Positions 6,027-8,098 of a DNA stretch of 8,098 bases are shown here, piece after piece; within the stretch, counting starts at the first letter, position 1; every line of letters starts with the position of its first letter. This stretch comes from JAEELC01 sp963605425. GTDB taxonomy: Bacteria; Bacillota_I; Bacilli_A; Acholeplasmatales; Anaeroplasmataceae. The position numbers and the translations under genes are program-made. Where the stretch lies: NCBI GenBank assembly GCA_963605425.1, contig CAVCUQ010000053.1, positions 1 through 8,098 of the forward strand, given 5' to 3'. The notes beneath the pieces were generated by a model. The model saw only the letters and a list, made by a program, of their open reading frames with translations, made no database searches and was not told where the DNA came from.

Positions 6027-6065
6027 TTGTAATCATTCTATTTGATGTCATTTTTTAGATTACAA
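6027..6065. promoter_or_regulatory. TTGTAATC/GATTACAA inverted repeat around the Xre-ImmA transcription start
   Basis: Exact 8-bp arms at 6027-6034 and 6058-6065, 23 bases apart, span from the probable transcription start to just upstream of the ribosome site. This suits an autorepression operator better than an RNA hairpin, because one arm lies at the start point itself. The same heptamer recurs at the AbiEi promoter. Confidence 0.4.
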
Positions 6066-6069
6066 CTAT

Positions 6070-6097
6070 ATTATACACCCATTTGTTATATTGTCAA
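6070..6097 (-). promoter_or_regulatory. Near-perfect promoter of the Xre-ImmA pair
   Basis: On the minus strand a perfect TTGACA (6092-6097) and a perfect TATAAT (6070-6075) are separated by 16 bases. It is the strongest promoter in the window and needs repression to be useful in a switch. Transcription would start near 6063. Confidence 0.85.
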
Positions 6098-6115
6098 CAA
6101 GTTTGATATAAAATT

Positions 6116-6127
6116 AACCTATAGGTT
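6116..6127. promoter_or_regulatory. 12-bp palindrome, possible operator
   Basis: AACCTATAGGTT is a perfect 12-bp palindrome and extends with one mismatch to 18 bp. It lies 18 bases upstream of the -35 of the Xre-ImmA promoter, where an Xre dimer could act as an activator or cooperate with a second site downstream. Confidence 0.5.
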
Positions 6128-6288
6128 GATTTAATGTTGCTTTTCTTTAAAATTTTATAAAAATACTTAGTCTTAAGAAAAAGTAATGAATTTAATTTAT
6201 GCAACATTTTCTCGATGCACTTTTCAACACTTCTATGATACCATTTGCACATTTACTTTATCATTTTAAAGAATAATATATTTAGAAA
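6128..6288. other. Intergenic stretch with an inverted repeat
   Basis: No gene was seen. AATGTTGC (6133-6140) and GCAACATT (6201-6208) are exact inverted 8-mers 60 bases apart. No terminator for the membrane protein gene ending at 6289 is evident. Confidence 0.35.
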
Positions 6289-6693
6289 TCATCTATTTTT
6301 AGGTCTTTTTAGTAATCCTATTAAACTAGAAAATAAACAATTAAATCCACTAACAAATAAAATAAGTCCTATATCTATTAATATTGATTTAATATAATTT
6401 TCAGTTCTTAATAAGGCACAACTTAATAAAACAATTCCTACTGCAATAGATGGGATTTCTATGTATAAATCTAATATTTTTGTATTCCCTTTATTTCTAA
6501 ATATTGAAGTTAACATAAAACTAGTAACTATCAAGATCAAACTGAGAATAAATAAAACTTTGTAGTAAGTAGGAAACAAAGAAAATTCATTAATCTCAGG
6601 AAATAATACTTCAGATAAGATAATGTTTATAGCAAAAAATAAACTAGAAATATAAGTAATAATTAAAGATAAAATAGAAAATATATTTTTCAT
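6289..6693 (-). CDS. Small four-helix membrane protein of unknown function
   Basis: The 134-residue protein is very hydrophobic, with predicted membrane segments at about 5-27, 44-62, 78-97 and 101-126. Short basic pieces (RNKGN at 66-70 and the tail KRPKNR) should lie in the cytoplasm. No motif or family was recognised. The ATG at 6693 has a modest GAAAGG ribosome site about eight bases upstream, and a separate promoter lies at 6750-6778. It ends in TGA, the evidence for standard stop use in this window. It follows the AbiEi/small-membrane-protein cluster in the same direction and may add to it, for example as a protective or sensing membrane partner, but that is speculation. Confidence 0.72.
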   Translation of the reverse strand: MKNIFSILSLIITYISSLFFAINIILSEVLFPEINEFSLFPTYYKVLFILSLILIVTSFMLTSIFRNKGNTKILDLYIEIPSIAVGIVLLSCALLRTENYIKSILIDIGLILFVSGFNCLFSSLIGLLKRPKNR

Positions 6694-6749
6694 TATTTTC
6701 CTTTCTACTAAATAATTAGTATTAATAAGATTTTTATTATTGTAATAAT

Positions 6750-6778
6750 TTTATAATTCATATAAAAACCTAGTACAA
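6750..6778 (-). promoter_or_regulatory. Promoter of the four-helix membrane protein gene
   Basis: On the minus strand TTGTAC (6773-6778) and TATAAA (6750-6755) are 17 bases apart. The start codon is about 57 bases downstream. It indicates this gene is at least partly independent of the AbiEi unit. Confidence 0.55.
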
Positions 6779-6807
6779 TTTAAACTAAACTATAAATCCT
6801 TACTTGA

Positions 6808-7050
6808 TTATATAATCATAGCTAGAATATTAATAAGTAATATGCTATTAACAATTACACAAGTATGCCTATATAAAGATATGTATTCTATTTGCCTATA
6901 GAAAGGTAATTCAAACCCATATCGTTTTTCATATTTCTTCAAAATATCTTTCTTCCGTTTATATCCAGTTATAGTGAAAACTATTAATAAAATTAAGCAT
7001 ATAGTTCCCACTGGAATAATATATTTCCAATCACCACCATATTTATTCAT
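6808..7050 (-). CDS. 80-residue two-helix membrane protein
   Basis: The protein has a membrane helix at about 10-29 and a second at about 62-80 that runs to the very C-terminus. Between them is a basic, tyrosine-rich loop (GYKRKKDILKKYEKRYGF at 29-46, then YRQIEYISLYRH). By the positive-inside rule the loop is cytoplasmic and both ends are outside. No family was recognised. The ATG at 7050 lacks a clear ribosome site. It lies 23 bases after the stop of the 59-residue gene, so translation may depend on ribosomes finishing that gene. Both proteins have the same helix-loop-helix plan and may work as a pair. Small two-helix proteins of this type can be membrane toxins, holins or subunits, and the sequence does not decide between these. 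Confidence 0.62.
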   Translation of the reverse strand: MNKYGGDWKYIIPVGTICLILLIVFTITGYKRKKDILKKYEKRYGFELPFYRQIEYISLYRHTCVIVNSILLINILAMII

Positions 7051-7073
7051 AAAGACATAGAAAAAATATAATT

Positions 7074-7253
7074 TTATAATTGGATGATAACTGTACTTAC
7101 CATAAATAACAACGAATGTAGTGATGCAAATAAATCAAATGCCTTTGCATCTTTGTTTTCTATAATGCTTAAAAGTTTATGATTAAACTTCAAATAATAT
7201 AAAGTATAAAAATATAGTAAAAGAATATAAATAATAAAATATGCTACTTCCAT
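7074..7253 (-). CDS. 59-residue two-helix membrane protein overlapping the AbiEi gene
   Basis: This short gene codes for MEVAYFIIYILLLYFYTLYY followed by a polar loop with lysines (about 22-38) and a second hydrophobic stretch (about 39-59) that ends the protein. Its ATG (7251-7253) lies within the last codons of the AbiEi gene, overlapping by ten bases. GAGGTG sits five bases before the ATG, a strong ribosome site inside the upstream gene. These two facts make it a likely real gene despite its size. In known type IV systems the AbiEii toxin gene occupies this coupled position, but this protein has nothing of a nucleotidyltransferase. It is followed by an 80-residue protein of the same topology. 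Function is unknown. Confidence 0.65.
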   Translation of the reverse strand: MEVAYFIIYILLLYFYTLYYLKFNHKLLSIIENKDAKAFDLFASLHSLLFMVSTVIIQL

Positions 7254-7831
7254 CCAATCACCTCAAATACGTTGCTAACATCTTTATAGACACCAAGTTT
7301 CCTTGCATATTCATATAGTTTCCTGAAATCGAGATATCTGTTCTTGTATTCATTGATTGTATAGATCCTGTCTTCATAATCATAATAATCAGGCCTGATG
7401 AATAGATCGCATATACATCTTTCTTTATCATAGGATCTGACAGGATTCTCAAAAGGAGTGTTTATCTCGATAATCCCAAGGTTGAAAGTGTCTTTTCTTG
7501 AATATTTAACGTGATATCCGTTGATTGAAGGAACGCAAGTGCCATATGGAATCGTGAATTCTTTTACCTGCGATTGTTTATTCGATAAGCCATTTAGGAA
7601 CAATGCAGTCTCTCCAGAATAGACAATCCTGCTGTATTTTATTGAATTGATAAACAGTTCATCAAGGGCTCCTTGGTCTGTGATATAAACACCACGATCA
7701 ACCTTGGTTAGAAGCCCTTCATCTACAAGTCTACCGATAATAGCAGTTTTAATTGTATTTTCTTTGATTATCTTTGAATATAGATAGCCATTGTTCTCAT
7801 TAGCTATTCTCATTATGTTTTGTTTCCTCAT
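7244..7831 (-). CDS. AbiEi-family type IV antitoxin/regulator without AbiEii
   Basis: The 195-residue protein begins with a winged helix (about 1-50, ending in the family's RGVY at 46-49), followed by YSGETALFLNGLSN (71-84), then EFTIPYG and YDKERCICDLFI, which are hallmarks of AbiEi proteins. AbiEi binds inverted repeats at its own promoter and counteracts AbiEii, a nucleotidyltransferase toxin that gives abortive phage resistance. No AbiEii gene follows; a 59-residue membrane protein overlaps its end instead. The ATG at 7831 is chosen because it keeps the full winged helix. It has no strong ribosome site, so the ATG at 7813 remains possible. An 8-bp inverted repeat covers its -10 region, so autoregulation is likely. 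Confidence 0.88.
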   Translation of the reverse strand: MRKQNIMRIANENNGYLYSKIIKENTIKTAIIGRLVDEGLLTKVDRGVYITDQGALDELFINSIKYSRIVYSGETALFLNGLSNKQSQVKEFTIPYGTCVPSINGYHVKYSRKDTFNLGIIEINTPFENPVRSYDKERCICDLFIRPDYYDYEDRIYTINEYKNRYLDFRKLYEYARKLGVYKDVSNVFEVIGWK

Positions 7832-7847
7832 AACATCATCATTTTCA

Positions 7848-7874
7848 CGATTACATTTTATAGTTTTGTAATCG
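7848..7874 (-). promoter_or_regulatory. AbiEi promoter region with inverted repeat operator
   Basis: CGATTACA (7848-7855) and TGTAATCG (7867-7874) are perfect inverted arms 11 bases apart. The minus-strand -10 candidate TATAAA (7857-7862) lies exactly between them. The -35 is weak (TTGCAA at 15 bases or TTGTTG at 18). A dimer bound here would shut the promoter, as known for AbiEi autorepression at inverted repeats. Confidence 0.6.
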
Positions 7875-7965
7875 CGTTTGCAACAACGAAATCACAGCCG
7901 AAAACTTCATCTATTTTTGTTAAAATATTCAAACGATTAAATTCGCTAACCATATTTTCGGCATT
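7858..7965 (-). pseudogene. Protein-like 35-codon remnant upstream of AbiEi
   Basis: Between two TAA codons lies a frame reading MVSEFNRLNILTKIDEVF and continuing GCDFVVANAITKL. It looks like coding sequence, with no runs of low-complexity lysine or asparagine, but has no ribosome site before its only ATG (7951-7953). Its end overlaps the AbiEi promoter and operator. It could be the tail of a lost gene or a true 31-residue peptide. No family was recognised. Confidence 0.35.
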
Positions 7966-8042
7966 TTAAACAAATCCAATGCTTGTAGTTTTTAAAACTC
8001 TAACACTAATTTAATTAAGATATAGCATATAAACAATCTAAA

Positions 8043-8096
8043 TTATTTATTTGAAATTTTCCATAAAGCCATCGGATGATTCTTTATCTTACTAGT
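8043..8096 (-). CDS. Possible C-terminus of a gene entering from the right edge
   Basis: An open minus-strand frame enters the window and closes at TAA (8043-8045) after 17 codons (TSKIKNHPMALWKISNK). The length is too short to exclude chance and no family can be named. The following 77 bases to the remnant at 7965 hold only a short palindrome (7987-7999). Confidence 0.25.
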   Translation of the reverse strand, partial: TSKIKNHPMALWKISNK

Positions 8097-8098
8097 AA

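Noticed and set aside
6289..6291. TGA stop read as tryptophan (Mycoplasma-type code)
   Set aside because: Tryptophan is written TGG in the genes read here, the other genes end in TAA or TAG without needing read-through, and the sequence after this TGA is not protein-like.
7258..7452. 64-codon frame within the AbiEi gene
   Set aside because: It overlaps the well-supported AbiEi coding frame, and its translation has no family pattern or ribosome site.

Overview
The window reads as an AT-rich chromosome or mobile segment of a Bacillota (Firmicutes) bacterium, probably gut-associated. The signs are strong GGAGG-type ribosome sites, heavy use of A/T-ending codons, near-consensus sigma-A promoters and protein families typical of clostridial or erysipelotrichial genomes. 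The code looks standard: one gene ends in TGA and tryptophan is read from TGG. No rRNA, tRNA, CRISPR array, transposase or integrase was seen. All gene products except the RelB-type antitoxin lie on the minus strand.

Left part (1-2532). A membrane-anchored Xre regulator runs off the left edge. Next comes a DUF4143-type AAA ATPase whose promoter carries two exact 13-bp direct repeats. Divergent from it is a RelB/DinJ-type antitoxin with no toxin beside it.

Centre (2692-4900). A minus-strand operon with overlapping genes encodes a DUF4417 protein, a free-standing toxin-like domain, a tandemly duplicated zinc-ribbon (CPCC-like) protein, a headless 69-codon remnant that resembles a toxin C-terminus, and a small acidic protein whose start overlaps the stop of that remnant. 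A good intrinsic terminator closes it. This looks like a polymorphic-toxin/immunity cassette from which the delivery part of the toxins is missing. A candidate two-hairpin small RNA (about 4996-5064, plus strand) with its own promoter and terminator diverges from the operon.

Right centre (5126-6127). An Xre regulator and an ImmA/IrrE metallopeptidase overlap by one base and share a near-perfect promoter with palindromes around it. This is the usual arrangement of a mobile-element or stress switch.

Right part (6289-8098). An AbiEi-family (type IV antitoxin) regulator has an inverted repeat centred on its -10 box. Its expected AbiEii nucleotidyltransferase partner is absent. Instead its 3' end overlaps a 59-codon two-helix membrane protein, followed by an 80-residue protein of the same topology and then a separately promoted four-helix membrane protein. 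Fragments of older genes lie upstream. The whole window looks like a defence/toxin-antitoxin island holding several antitoxin- or immunity-like genes without classical partners. The AbiEi plus small-membrane-protein unit and the decayed toxin/immunity operon are the best candidates for something undescribed.
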